Source: Flavobacteriaceae bacterium (GTDB taxonomy: Bacteria; Bacteroidota; Bacteroidia; Flavobacteriales; Flavobacteriaceae). Taken from it: DNA of 64,000 nt. The position numbers were made by a program, and so were the translations under genes. The notes under the pieces are model-generated. The model did not search any database. It was not told the origin of the DNA and worked only from the letters and a program-made list of their open reading frames with translations. This document shows, piece after piece, positions 36,719 to 46,894 of this stretch; within the stretch, counting starts at the first letter, position 1, and every line of letters starts with the position of its first letter. Where the stretch lies: NCBI GenBank assembly GCA_030726725.1, contig JANRDC010000031.1, positions 1 to 64,000 of the forward strand, in the 5' to 3' direction.

Positions 36719-38427
36719 GTTTACTTACCTACCAAGAGCGAGCCCAGTCCTGGCTTGATCCATTTTTTGACGCAGAGACACACCAAGCCATCAAATCACT
36801 TGCAGATCAACCCAAAGAACTCGAAGATCGTTTTTACAAAGATCTTGAATTTGGCACTGGCGGTATGCGCGGAACTATGGGTGTGGGCACCAACCGCATC
36901 AATCGATACACCTTGGGTAGAAATACCCAGGGATTGAGCAATTACCTGCATCAGTGTTATCCGCAGACACAGATTGCTGTGGCCATCGCCTACGACTGCA
37001 GACATCAAAGCGACACACTGGCTCAAGTGGTGGCTGAAGTGTTTTCTGCCAACAACATTAAGGTGTATTTATTTCCTGAATTGCGCACCACCCCTGCCCT
37101 ATCTTTTGCCGTAAAGCATTTGGGATGTCATGCGGGTATTGTGCTCACCGCTTCCCACAATCCTCCCGAATACAATGGCTACAAAGTGTACTGGACCGAT
37201 GGCGGGCAAATCGTACCTCCTCAGGACAAAGAAATCATTGAAGCGATCAACGCTCTAGATTTTAAAGACGTTCGTTTCAAACCAAATCCAGCGCTGATCG
37301 AGTTGCTCACTCCAGAGATTGACCGCGCCTTTGAATGGGCAGTGCTGACCAATGGACGTTTTCAAGCGCCCCAACGCGACCAACTCAAGATTGTGTTCAC
37401 CCCTTTACACGGTACCTCCATTACGGCTATACCCGCTGTTTTGGAAAAAGCGGGGTATACCCAAGTGCATATTGTCTCTGAACAAGCGGAACCCAATGGA
37501 GATTTTCCCACAGTGGTCTCCCCCAATCCTGAAGAAACTGAAGCCTTGTCTATGGCCATCAGTCAAGCTGAAGACTTAGGTGCTGATTTGGTGATCGGCA
37601 CAGACCCAGACAGCGATCGCTTGGGGATTGCAGCGCGCAACAGATCTGGTAAATTGGAGATCATTAACGGCAATCAGACCATGGTCTTGATGCTGGATTT
37701 TTTACTGCAACAAAGGGCTAAAAAAGGTTTTGCTCCAGGTGATTTTATCGCCTCAACGATTGTGTCTACACCCATGGTACAAGCGTTGGCCGAGGCTTAC
37801 CAAGTTGAGTTAAAAACGACACTTACCGGATTTAAATGGATCGCAAAAGCCATCGAGGATCACCCCCACCAACATTTTATCGGTGGAGGTGAAGAAAGTT
37901 ACGGCTTTATGGTCGGTGACTTTGTGCGCGACAAGGATGCGGTGACCGCTACTTTATTGGCCTGTGAAATGGCGGCTTGGGCTAAATCCCAAGGGGAAAC
38001 ACTTTTTGATTTACTCGATGGGCTTTATCAAGTCCACGGCCAATACTTGGAGAAACTGGTTTCTTTGGTGCGCAAAGGGAAAGAGGGCGCTCAAGAAATT
38101 GAAGCCACCATGACTGCCTTGCGACAACAACCCCCACAAACTTTGGGCGGTTCCAGCGTGGTGCGCATCGACGACTATTTACACCAAAAATCCACCCTTA
38201 CTTTGGCGCAATTGGTCGAAGAAATCTCATTGCCCAAATCCAATGTGTTGATTTTCCATACCGAAGACGGTTCGATGATCGCGGCTAGACCCAGTGGCAC
38301 TGAACCCAAAATTAAGTTTTACCTCAGTGTGCGCGCGCCGCGACCCGCAGGGTCGTCGGCCGAGGCCGTCCAAGCACACTTGGAGGCGCGCATTGAACAC
38401 CTGTTAAAAGATCTAGGAGTAGCTTAG
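36715..38427 (+). CDS. Phospho-sugar mutase (phosphoglucomutase/phosphomannomutase)
   Basis: GTGGMRG, TASHNPPEYNGYKVY, GTDPDSDRLG, GGEESYGF; 4-nt overlap with GT2. Confidence 0.94.
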   Translation: MSLLTYQERAQSWLDPFFDAETHQAIKSLADQPKELEDRFYKDLEFGTGGMRGTMGVGTNRINRYTLGRNTQGLSNYLHQCYPQTQIAVAIAYDCRHQSDTLAQVVAEVFSANNIKVYLFPELRTTPALSFAVKHLGCHAGIVLTASHNPPEYNGYKVYWTDGGQIVPPQDKEIIEAINALDFKDVRFKPNPALIELLTPEIDRAFEWAVLTNGRFQAPQRDQLKIVFTPLHGTSITAIPAVLEKAGYTQVHIVSEQAEPNGDFPTVVSPNPEETEALSMAISQAEDLGADLVIGTDPDSDRLGIAARNRSGKLEIINGNQTMVLMLDFLLQQRAKKGFAPGDFIASTIVSTPMVQALAEAYQVELKTTLTGFKWIAKAIEDHPHQHFIGGGEESYGFMVGDFVRDKDAVTATLLACEMAAWAKSQGETLFDLLDGLYQVHGQYLEKLVSLVRKGKEGAQEIEATMTALRQQPPQTLGGSSVVRIDDYLHQKSTLTLAQLVEEISLPKSNVLIFHTEDGSMIAARPSGTEPKIKFYLSVRAPRPAGSSAEAVQAHLEARIEHLLKDLGVA

Positions 38428-38450
38428 TCACTTTCGCTGAAAAATAAACC

Positions 38451-40280
38451 ATGACGCACTTTAAGACCATTTTGCAATATGCCAAGCCCTACAAATACTA
38501 TGCGGTTTGGAATATTGTATTCAACGCGCTTTACGCATTGTTTAGCGCATTGGCCATGGCTGCGCTCATCCCTATGCTCAATGTGCTGTTTAAGCAAGTG
38601 CCTCCAGTGGCGGTAAAACCCACGTATACGGGGATACAATCGCTTAAACCCTTTGTGGCTGACTCCATTAATTTTCATCTAGGTGCCGTGGCTGGTGAAG
38701 ACCCCAGCCAAGGATTGTGGCTGGCCGTAGGACTAATCTTGGTGCTTTTTTTGCTTAAAAACCTGTTTAACTACTTGGCGATGTACTACATCACCTATTT
38801 GCGCAATGGGGTGCTTAGGGACATCAGAAACCAGGTGTACCAAAAACTGATCAACCTTCACATGGGTTACTTCAGCGATAGAAAAAAAGGCGACCTGATG
38901 ACCCGCATGACCACAGATGTACTCGAGGTGCAACACTCTATGCTCTCTGTGCTCGAATTGATGGTGCGCGAACCCTTGACCATTATTTTTACGCTGGTGG
39001 TGATGATGCTGATCAGCCCACAACTCACCCTATTTGTATTCGTATTTATCCCCATTTCAGGTTGGATTATTTCGGTGGTAGGAAAAAGCTTGAAAAAACA
39101 ATCTGAACAGGTACAGCAAATCCAGGGACAGATGTTGGCCCAAACCGAGGAAACCGTCACTGGACTTAAAATGATCAAAGCCTTTGTCGCAGAGACACAT
39201 TTTATCCAAAAATTCAAAAAAATCACCGAGCAGTTTTTTACTTATTCCAACACCTTGCTCAACCGACAAAACCTAGCCTCACCTTTGAGCGAGTTTCTCG
39301 GTATCGCTGTAATCGGCGGATTATTGGTGTACGGAGGCACGCTAGTACTGATCGATGGAACACTCAACGCCTCATCGTTTATCGCCTATATTTCTCTGGC
39401 CTACAACATCTTAACGCCTGCCAAAGCGATCAGCAAAGCTGCGTACGGGGTAAAAAAAGCAGATGCTGCCGCTGGGAGAATCATTGAGCTACTCGAGGAA
39501 AGCGATCCTATTCAAAAAGCAGATCAACCCATATCCGCAGGACCTTTATCCCAAAGCATACGTTTTGAGGGCATACATTTTGGATACGGAGCACAAGAAG
39601 TACTCCACGACATCAATTTTGAGATCCAACAAGGACAGACAGTAGCCTTGGTCGGACAGTCTGGGAGCGGTAAAAGCACCCTAGCCCAATTGCTGATGCG
39701 CTTTTACGACCCGACATCAGGCAATATTTATTGGGACAAAACATCCATCTCAACCTTGGAAATTGGCTCTTTGAGGCAACAAATGGCCTTGGTGGCCCAA
39801 GATGCTTTGCTTTTTCACGACAGCATTGCCCAAAACATCGCTATGGGCAGACCCGAGGCTCCACGGGCATCCATTATACAAGCAGCCCAAGCAGCCCATG
39901 CCCACGAATTTATCGAACAATTGGCTGAGGGTTATGACACCTCGATTGGAGATGCGGGCAACAAGCTCAGCGGTGGGCAAAAACAACGTATTTCAATCGC
40001 TCGTGCCCTATTGACCAACCCATCGCTATTGATCCTCGATGAAGCGACCTCAGCTTTGGATACCCAAAGTGAACGAGGCGTGCAACAAGCGCTCCAGACC
40101 TTGATGAAAGATAGAACCACCCTGGTGATCGCCCACCGATTGTCTACAGTGCAACACGCTGACCTCATCTTGGTGATGCACCAGGGTAAGATTGTAGAAC
40201 GCGGAACCCATCAATCGCTGGTCGATAAAAATGGATATTACCAACAACTGGTCGCTATGCAACAATTGGCCGCTGATTAA
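38451..40280 (+). CDS. ABC transporter ATP-binding protein/permease (MsbA-like exporter)
   Basis: 609 aa; TM domain plus NBD GQSGSGKSTLAQLL, LSGGQKQRISIARALL, LLILDEATSALD. Confidence 0.94.
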   Translation: MTHFKTILQYAKPYKYYAVWNIVFNALYALFSALAMAALIPMLNVLFKQVPPVAVKPTYTGIQSLKPFVADSINFHLGAVAGEDPSQGLWLAVGLILVLFLLKNLFNYLAMYYITYLRNGVLRDIRNQVYQKLINLHMGYFSDRKKGDLMTRMTTDVLEVQHSMLSVLELMVREPLTIIFTLVVMMLISPQLTLFVFVFIPISGWIISVVGKSLKKQSEQVQQIQGQMLAQTEETVTGLKMIKAFVAETHFIQKFKKITEQFFTYSNTLLNRQNLASPLSEFLGIAVIGGLLVYGGTLVLIDGTLNASSFIAYISLAYNILTPAKAISKAAYGVKKADAAAGRIIELLEESDPIQKADQPISAGPLSQSIRFEGIHFGYGAQEVLHDINFEIQQGQTVALVGQSGSGKSTLAQLLMRFYDPTSGNIYWDKTSISTLEIGSLRQQMALVAQDALLFHDSIAQNIAMGRPEAPRASIIQAAQAAHAHEFIEQLAEGYDTSIGDAGNKLSGGQKQRISIARALLTNPSLLILDEATSALDTQSERGVQQALQTLMKDRTTLVIAHRLSTVQHADLILVMHQGKIVERGTHQSLVDKNGYYQQLVAMQQLAAD

Positions 40281-40322
40281 ACCTTTTGGCCTGCATGGAA
40301 TCTTAAAACCAATACAACTGAT

Positions 40323-40865
40323 TTGATTCCTGAAAAAGACTTGATCGCTCAATTGCAAAATCCAAAAGCCAGAAATGCCGCTTTTGGGTTGTTGGTTGAT
40401 GCTTATCAAGAAAGGCTTTACTGGCACATCAGACGCATTGTGCTCAACCACGATGACGCAGACGATGTCGTGCAAAACACCTTTGTCAAAATTTTTCAAA
40501 ACATCCATGGATTTAAAGGAGAAAGTCAACTGTATTCTTGGATGTACCGTATCGCTACCAACGAGGCGCTCAATTTTATCAAATCACACGCCAAGCAAAG
40601 CGCCATCAGCACTCAAGATTATTTAATGGTGAAAGCAGAACAGCTCCAAAGCGATGTGTATTTCGATGGGGGCGAGCTGGAATTGCAGCTGCAAAAAGCA
40701 TTGGCCCAGCTACCTGAAAAGCAGAGATTGGTGTTTCAAATGAAGTATTTTGACGACTTAAAATACGAAGACATCTCACGCATTTTAGGCACCTCTGTGG
40801 GTGCACTAAAAGCTAACTATCACCACGCTGTGGCCAAAATCAAAGATTTTTTGACCGAACATTAA
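40323..40865 (+). CDS. ECF-type RNA polymerase sigma factor
   Basis: TTG start; DDADDVVQNTFVKIFQNIHGF, LPEKQRLVFQMKYFDDLKYEDISRILGTSVGALKANYHHAVAKI. Confidence 0.92.
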   Translation: MIPEKDLIAQLQNPKARNAAFGLLVDAYQERLYWHIRRIVLNHDDADDVVQNTFVKIFQNIHGFKGESQLYSWMYRIATNEALNFIKSHAKQSAISTQDYLMVKAEQLQSDVYFDGGELELQLQKALAQLPEKQRLVFQMKYFDDLKYEDISRILGTSVGALKANYHHAVAKIKDFLTEH

Positions 40866-40895
40866 ACCTTTTAACCGTAAAAATATCTAAAACAC

Positions 40896-41405
40896 ATGTC
40901 CACCTCAGCTGAAAAACAACACTTTACCGTTCCCAAAGACTACTTTGCGTCTTTGCAACAACGTTGTATGCAGCGGGTTCTTGAAAACACCCGGGATATA
41001 ACCGGTGCAGCACAGACCGACGGATTCAGTACACCTAGCCAATACTTCCCAGACCTAAAAACACAAATTTTATCCAAAACTTCTCAGAAAAAATCGCGAC
41101 CAGTCTTTCGCATCAACACTTGGGCTGCTGCTGCTAGCATCGCCTTGATGATGGGCACAGCTTGGTGGAGTATCTCCACGGTTTCAGACCAAACTATTGA
41201 ATGGTCCCATCTGAGCGAGCAAGAAATGAACGCTTACCTGGAAGCTGAGTTAACGCACACGCCCGGCTTAGAATGGACTGTACTGCATCAAGAATCGATC
41301 AATGCAACTGATGATGCTGATTTTTACGGACAATTACCCATCGATGATTATTTAGAACTCACTGTACCCAGCACTAAAGAATGGCAGCATTATGAAGACC
41401 AATAA
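40896..41405 (+). CDS. Single-pass membrane protein, anti-sigma-like
   Basis: 169 aa, one central TM (TWAAAASIALMMGTAWWSI), directly downstream of sigma factor. Confidence 0.6.
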   Translation: MSTSAEKQHFTVPKDYFASLQQRCMQRVLENTRDITGAAQTDGFSTPSQYFPDLKTQILSKTSQKKSRPVFRINTWAAAASIALMMGTAWWSISTVSDQTIEWSHLSEQEMNAYLEAELTHTPGLEWTVLHQESINATDDADFYGQLPIDDYLELTVPSTKEWQHYEDQ

Positions 41406-41844
41406 ATTATACTTAATAAGTCTTGTACTGATCTGTATGGGACAGATATCTTGGGGCCAACAAACGGACTTCGCTCAAATTAAAGCCCTAAAAGTAGCCC
41501 ACTTCACGGAGCAGATGAACCTAACACCCCAACAGGCTGCCGTGTTTTGGCCCATATACAACGAACATGAAACCCAGTTTATGGGATTGATGACCGACTT
41601 AAAAAGCCAAATCAAAACCAAAGAACAGATAGAGTCGTTTTCCGAATTAGAGGCGCACAAACACTGGAATAAGTACCTGTCGCAAAGGAAAAAAATGTGG
41701 CAGCTCGATCTGGAATTATACGAAAAGCTATCCGGCAAATTGAGCAAGAAACAGATGGTGTTGATGGTACACGCTGAAGAGACGTTTAAACGGAAATTAT
41801 TCAGACAGTACCGAGATAGAAAAGAGGTTAAAAAACAAGAATAA
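41392..41844 (+). CDS. Periplasmic Spy/CpxP-like (LTxxQ-type) protein
   Basis: Signal peptide; MNLTPQQAAVFWPIYNEHE plus helical charged body; overlaps preceding gene by 14 nt. Confidence 0.55.
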   Translation: MKTNKLYLISLVLICMGQISWGQQTDFAQIKALKVAHFTEQMNLTPQQAAVFWPIYNEHETQFMGLMTDLKSQIKTKEQIESFSELEAHKHWNKYLSQRKKMWQLDLELYEKLSGKLSKKQMVLMVHAEETFKRKLFRQYRDRKEVKKQE

Positions 41845-41865
41845 GACTCACCTCAAAAAAAGGAA

Positions 41866-41873
41866 TACCTTTG
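41866..41873 (+). promoter_or_regulatory. -7 element TACCTTTG upstream of RsmB-like methyltransferase
   Basis: TAnnTTTG immediately preceding terminator hairpin. Confidence 0.5.
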
Positions 41874-41874
41874 C

Positions 41875-41905
41875 AACGCCTAGCCTACTGCTAGGCGTTT
41901 TATTT
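41875..41905 (+). terminator. Terminator-like hairpin of the upstream sigma operon, abutting next start codon
   Basis: aacgcctagc-ctact-gctaggcgtt then tttattt, ATG at 41906. Confidence 0.75.
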
Positions 41906-43126
41906 ATGCAGAACAAACTCCACAGAAACTTAGTATTTGCCGTAGTTGACGCCTTAGACCAAATATTTAACCAGGGCCATTACGCAGATAAAGTGATCGA
42001 ACGCGTGCTGAAAATCGACAAACGATGGGGTGCGCGCGACCGTGGATTTATTGCAGAGACCACCTATGATATGGTGCGTTGGAAGCGCTTATATATGGAG
42101 ATTGCCGAGGTAAAGGCGCCGTTTGATCGCCCCAAACTATTTCGCTTATTTGCCGTTTGGGCTGTGCTTAAAGGGATTCCCCTACCCGATTGGAAGCAAA
42201 TAGAACCCACCCCTGAACGAAAGATTAAAGGCCGTTTTGACCTGTTGTCTAAAGAGCGTAAATACCGTGAGTCTATTCCAGATTGGATGGATGAGCTCGG
42301 AGTAGCCGCATTGGGCGAAGCACAATGGTCCGCGGAAATCAAGGCCTTAAATGAACAAGCACCTGTAGTATTGCGTGTGAATCGCTTAAAAACAGAACCC
42401 AAACCATTGGCTGATGCCCTTTTTGACGATGGAATCGCCACAAAAACACATCCAGAATATCCCGATGCCTTGATTTTGGAAGAGCGTGCTCCCCTGTTTC
42501 AACACCCAGCGTTTCAAGAAGGATACTTTGAAGTTCAAGACGCTTCATCCCAAAAAGTAGGACGTTTTCTAGAGGTTCAACCCGGCATGTTGGTGGTGGA
42601 TGCCTGTGCTGGTGCTGGTGGTAAATCCCTTCATTTGGCTGCGCTCATGGCCAACAAAGGGCAAATCATCGCCATGGATTTGTACGACCACAAACTCAAA
42701 GAACTCAAGAGAAGAGCTCGAAGAAACGAGGTGCACAATATAGAAACTCGGGTGATCGATTCGACCAAAGCCATCAAAAAATTGCAAGATCGCGCAGATC
42801 GTGTACTGATCGATGCGCCTTGTACAGGACTTGGTGTACTGCGCAGAAATCCAGATGCTAAGTGGAAATTACAACCCGAATTTTTAACGCAAATCACCCA
42901 AACGCAACAAGAAATTCTCCAGCAGTACAGCAAAATGGTCAAGAAAGGTGGTAAAATAGTCTATGCCACTTGTTCTATTTTGCCTCAAGAAAATCAAGAT
43001 CAGGTAGCCCAGTTTCTAGCCAGTGAGGCGGGACAAGGATTCCAGTTGGAGCAAGAGGAAAAAATAAGTCCCAGCCAGTCAGGTTTTGACGGATTCTACA
43101 TGGCCCGTTTAATCCGCAAACTATAA
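41906..43126 (+). CDS. RsmB/NOP-family class I SAM-dependent RNA m5C methyltransferase
   Basis: VVDACAGAGGKSLHLAALM, LIDAPCTGLGVLRRNPDAKW, VYATCSILPQEN. Confidence 0.93.
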   Translation: MQNKLHRNLVFAVVDALDQIFNQGHYADKVIERVLKIDKRWGARDRGFIAETTYDMVRWKRLYMEIAEVKAPFDRPKLFRLFAVWAVLKGIPLPDWKQIEPTPERKIKGRFDLLSKERKYRESIPDWMDELGVAALGEAQWSAEIKALNEQAPVVLRVNRLKTEPKPLADALFDDGIATKTHPEYPDALILEERAPLFQHPAFQEGYFEVQDASSQKVGRFLEVQPGMLVVDACAGAGGKSLHLAALMANKGQIIAMDLYDHKLKELKRRARRNEVHNIETRVIDSTKAIKKLQDRADRVLIDAPCTGLGVLRRNPDAKWKLQPEFLTQITQTQQEILQQYSKMVKKGGKIVYATCSILPQENQDQVAQFLASEAGQGFQLEQEEKISPSQSGFDGFYMARLIRKL

Positions 43127-43182
43127 ACAATTACTCTTGATAAGTGTTCTGATTTCGCCATGGGAATTACACCCTAAAAAAC

Positions 43183-43190
43183 TACATTTG
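43183..43190 (+). promoter_or_regulatory. -7 element TACATTTG upstream of purL
   Basis: TAnnTTTG 31 nt before ATG 43222. Confidence 0.55.
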
Positions 43191-43221
43191 TGGCTTGTTA
43201 ATAACCCGTAGCTCAGCCCCT

Positions 43222-46200
43222 ATGATTTCTTTTTTTGGCCTAGAGGATCGTTCGATATTTGCCGTTCAAACCCAACAACCACTTACCGATCAGGACATTG
43301 AACGCCTGAGTTGGCTTTTTTCAGATGCTCCATTCCTAGGCAGTGACGCAATAGCTGGATCATGGGTTGGTCCCAGAGCCGTGATGATCACACCATGGAG
43401 CACCAATGCGACAGAAATCACCCAAAATATGGGGGTGTCCGGGATTATTCGCCTGGAAATTTTTGAACCAAAAGCCCAGCATACGGTTTTTGACCCCATG
43501 CTTTACCAAGTCTATCCTCAGTTGGATCAACATATGTTTGACCAACAAATTGAGCCAGCGCCCATTGAATACATCGATGATATTGCGCGATACAACCAAG
43601 AACAAGGTTTAGCACTGAGCGTAGAAGAAGTGGATTACCTCAATCAATTGGGCGAAAAACTGGGCAGAAAACTAACCGATGCAGAGGTATTTGGATTTTC
43701 ACAAGTCAATTCAGAACACTGCAGACATAAAATCTTCAACGGAACTTTCATCTTGGACGGCACAGCCCAAGAGGAGTCGTTGTTCCAGATGATCAAAAAA
43801 ACCACCGCCACTCATCCTGGCCAGGTCGTCTCTGCGTATAAAGACAATGTCGCCTTTATACAAGGTCCTGAGGTGGTACAATTTGCCCCAAAATCTTCTG
43901 AGGGACCTGATTTTTACCAAGAGAAAACGTTTAAAAGTGTTTTGTCCCTAAAAGCAGAAACCCACAATTTCCCCACCACAGTTGAGCCTTTTAACGGAGC
44001 AGCCACTGGATCAGGTGGAGAAATCAGAGACCGCTTAGCAGGTGGAAAAGGATCTATTCCCCTAGCAGGTACTGCGGTGTATATGACTCCTTATTCCAGG
44101 TTAGTACCGGGCAGATCCTGGGAAGAGAACGGTGTAGCGGCCAGAAAATGGTTGTACCAAACCCCTGCAGATTTACTGATCAAGGCATCCAATGGGGCCT
44201 CTGACTTTGGGAATAAATTCGGGCAGCCGTTGATCAATGGATCACTGTTGACTTTTGAACACCGAGAAAACAACCTGACCTGGGGCTATGACAAAGTAAT
44301 CATGCAAGCAGGTGGTGTCGGATATGCCAAAGCGGAACAAGCCAAAAAAGACAAACCACAAACCGGAGATGCTATTGTGGTTTTGGGCGGGGATAATTAC
44401 AGAATCGGCATGGGAGGTGCAGCAGTGTCGAGTGCGGATACCGGTGCCTTTGGATCAGCCATTGAACTCAATGCCATCCAACGCTCCAATCCTGAAATGC
44501 AAAAGCGTGCGGCCAATGCTATTCGCGCACTCGTTGAATCAGATCAAAATCCCATCACCTCCATACACGACCACGGTGCTGGCGGTCACTTAAACTGTCT
44601 TTCTGAACTGATTGAAGACACTGGAGGCCACATTGACCTGGACGCATTGCCTGTGGGTGATCCGAGTCTTTCCGCCAAGGAAATCATCGGCAATGAATCA
44701 CAGGAACGCATGGGTCTTGTTATTCCTGAAAAACATTTACCCCTGCTGGCCAGTATTGCGGAACGCGAGCGCGCTCCGTGGTATCGTGTAGGTACTGTAA
44801 GTGGAGACCACAGATTTACGATTGAATCGGGCACCACAGGTGAAAAGCCGATGGACCTGGATTTAGCACATCTTTTTGGGTCTGCGCCCAAAACAATCTT
44901 AGAAGATACCCGCATCAAAAGAACATACGCCGACGCTCCGCACCATACTGACTTGTTGGAAGCGTACCTTCATGCGGTACTTCGTTTGGAGGCAGTAGCC
45001 TCGAAAGACTGGTTGACCAATAAAGTGGACCGTTGTGTAGGAGGGCGTGTCGCTGTACAGCAATGCGCTGGACCCTTGCAATTGCCTTTAAATAACTGTG
45101 GCGTCATGGCTTTGGACTACAGCACCCCATTTGGTGTGGCTACCGCCATGGGACACCACCCCATCTCTGGACTGATTGACGCAGCTGCAGGAAGTAGAAA
45201 CAGTATTGCGGAGGCATTGACCAACTTGGTTTGGGCCCCGCTCTCCGAAGGTCTTTCCGGGGTTTCCCTGTCGGCCAACTGGATGTGGCCTTGCAACAAC
45301 GAAGGAGAAAATGCTCGATTGTACGAAGCAGTGCGCAGCGTATCAGATTTTTCCATCGCTTTGGGGATCAATGTGCCTACCGGCAAAGATTCGCTTTCGA
45401 TGAAACAGCGCTATCCGGAAGGAGATGTGCTAGCACCCGGAACCGTAGTTATTTCAGCGGTAGCGCAGTGCAGCAACATCAACCAAGTAGTAGAGCCCGT
45501 CATCCAACCGATGGCCGGTGGCTTGTACTATATCAATCTTTCCCAGGACAGCTATAAACTAGGGGGATCTTCTTGGGCGCAAACACAAAACGCCTTAGGC
45601 AGTGAGACACCTGATGTGCGCAATGCCCAGCTGTTGGCACAAGCATTTAACCAATTGCAAAGCTGGATAGCTCAGGGGATCATTGCATCTGGCCATGATA
45701 TTGGCTCTGGTGGATTGATCACCACACTTCTGGAGTGGTGTTTTGCCCAACCGGGCGCAGGGGCTCACGTGGATTTATCCCCACTTGAAGGATCCCTGAT
45801 CCCTGTATTATTTGCAGAAAACACTGGTTTGGTATTCCAGCTCAGCAGCGATACACATCAGTCATTGGTGGAATCCAGCGCTTTGCCCTTTATCTATTTG
45901 GGACACCCTACGCAAGATGGAACACTTCACCTCAAACACCATACACATACACAAGCCCTGGATATCGCTCATTGGCGATCTGTTTGGTTTGAAACCTCTG
46001 CCCTATTAGACAGCAGACAAACGGCTGGAAACCTGGCTCAAGTCAGGGCTGAAAATTTTGACCAGCAACCCCTGAACTATGTATTCCCCCAAGGATTTAC
46101 CGGCGGGTTACCCCAAAAACCTGGGGCCCAACAACGGCCTGTAGCCGCTATTTTACGCGAGAAAGGATCCAATTCTGAACGAGAAATGGCCCATGCGCTC

Positions 46201-46884
46201 TACTTGGCTGGTTTTGAAGTTAAAGATGTGCACATGACCGACCTCACCTCGGGTAGAGAAGACCTCAGTGGTGTTCAATTTATCGGTGCTGTGGGTGGAT
46301 TCTCCAATTCTGACGTTTTGGGCTCAGCTAAAGGATGGGCTGGTGCCATAAGATATAATCCATTGGCCAAAAAAGCTATTGATCAGTTTTTTGCGCGTCC
46401 TGACACACTATCTGTGGGGATTTGCAATGGATGTCAACTTTGGATGGAACTTGACTTAGTGCACCCGGAACTTCCTGTGCACGGCAAGATGAAACACAAC
46501 AAATCTCAAAAACACGAAAGTGGGTTTGTTTCAGTCACCGTGCAGCCCAACAACAGCGTGATGCTAAAAGATTTGGCAGGAACCCAACTCGGAGTTTGGA
46601 TTTCTCATGGAGAAGGGCGTTTTGATTTGTCCTTACCTGAAAATGCCTACTCTATTGTGGCAAAATACAGCTACGACCAATACCCAGCAAATCCGAATGG
46701 AAGCGATTACAACACAGCTATGATGTGCGATCAAACAGGCAGACACTTGGTGAGCATGCCTCATATGGAACGCTCCATATTTCCTTGGAATTGGGCGCAC
46801 TATCCAAAAAATTCAGGACACCAAGTCAGCCCGTGGATTGAAGCGTTTGTAGCTGCGAGAAAATGGATTGAATCACAAGGTTAA
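43222..46884 (+). CDS. purL: Phosphoribosylformylglycinamidine synthase (PurL, large fused form with GATase)
   Basis: ~1220 aa; SEHCRHKIFNG, GGKGSIPLAG, C-terminal class I GATase VGICNGCQLWMEL. Confidence 0.97.
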   Translation: MISFFGLEDRSIFAVQTQQPLTDQDIERLSWLFSDAPFLGSDAIAGSWVGPRAVMITPWSTNATEITQNMGVSGIIRLEIFEPKAQHTVFDPMLYQVYPQLDQHMFDQQIEPAPIEYIDDIARYNQEQGLALSVEEVDYLNQLGEKLGRKLTDAEVFGFSQVNSEHCRHKIFNGTFILDGTAQEESLFQMIKKTTATHPGQVVSAYKDNVAFIQGPEVVQFAPKSSEGPDFYQEKTFKSVLSLKAETHNFPTTVEPFNGAATGSGGEIRDRLAGGKGSIPLAGTAVYMTPYSRLVPGRSWEENGVAARKWLYQTPADLLIKASNGASDFGNKFGQPLINGSLLTFEHRENNLTWGYDKVIMQAGGVGYAKAEQAKKDKPQTGDAIVVLGGDNYRIGMGGAAVSSADTGAFGSAIELNAIQRSNPEMQKRAANAIRALVESDQNPITSIHDHGAGGHLNCLSELIEDTGGHIDLDALPVGDPSLSAKEIIGNESQERMGLVIPEKHLPLLASIAERERAPWYRVGTVSGDHRFTIESGTTGEKPMDLDLAHLFGSAPKTILEDTRIKRTYADAPHHTDLLEAYLHAVLRLEAVASKDWLTNKVDRCVGGRVAVQQCAGPLQLPLNNCGVMALDYSTPFGVATAMGHHPISGLIDAAAGSRNSIAEALTNLVWAPLSEGLSGVSLSANWMWPCNNEGENARLYEAVRSVSDFSIALGINVPTGKDSLSMKQRYPEGDVLAPGTVVISAVAQCSNINQVVEPVIQPMAGGLYYINLSQDSYKLGGSSWAQTQNALGSETPDVRNAQLLAQAFNQLQSWIAQGIIASGHDIGSGGLITTLLEWCFAQPGAGAHVDLSPLEGSLIPVLFAENTGLVFQLSSDTHQSLVESSALPFIYLGHPTQDGTLHLKHHTHTQALDIAHWRSVWFETSALLDSRQTAGNLAQVRAENFDQQPLNYVFPQGFTGGLPQKPGAQQRPVAAILREKGSNSEREMAHALYLAGFEVKDVHMTDLTSGREDLSGVQFIGAVGGFSNSDVLGSAKGWAGAIRYNPLAKKAIDQFFARPDTLSVGICNGCQLWMELDLVHPELPVHGKMKHNKSQKHESGFVSVTVQPNNSVMLKDLAGTQLGVWISHGEGRFDLSLPENAYSIVAKYSYDQYPANPNGSDYNTAMMCDQTGRHLVSMPHMERSIFPWNWAHYPKNSGHQVSPWIEAFVAARKWIESQG

Positions 46885-46894
46885 TCGCCAAACA

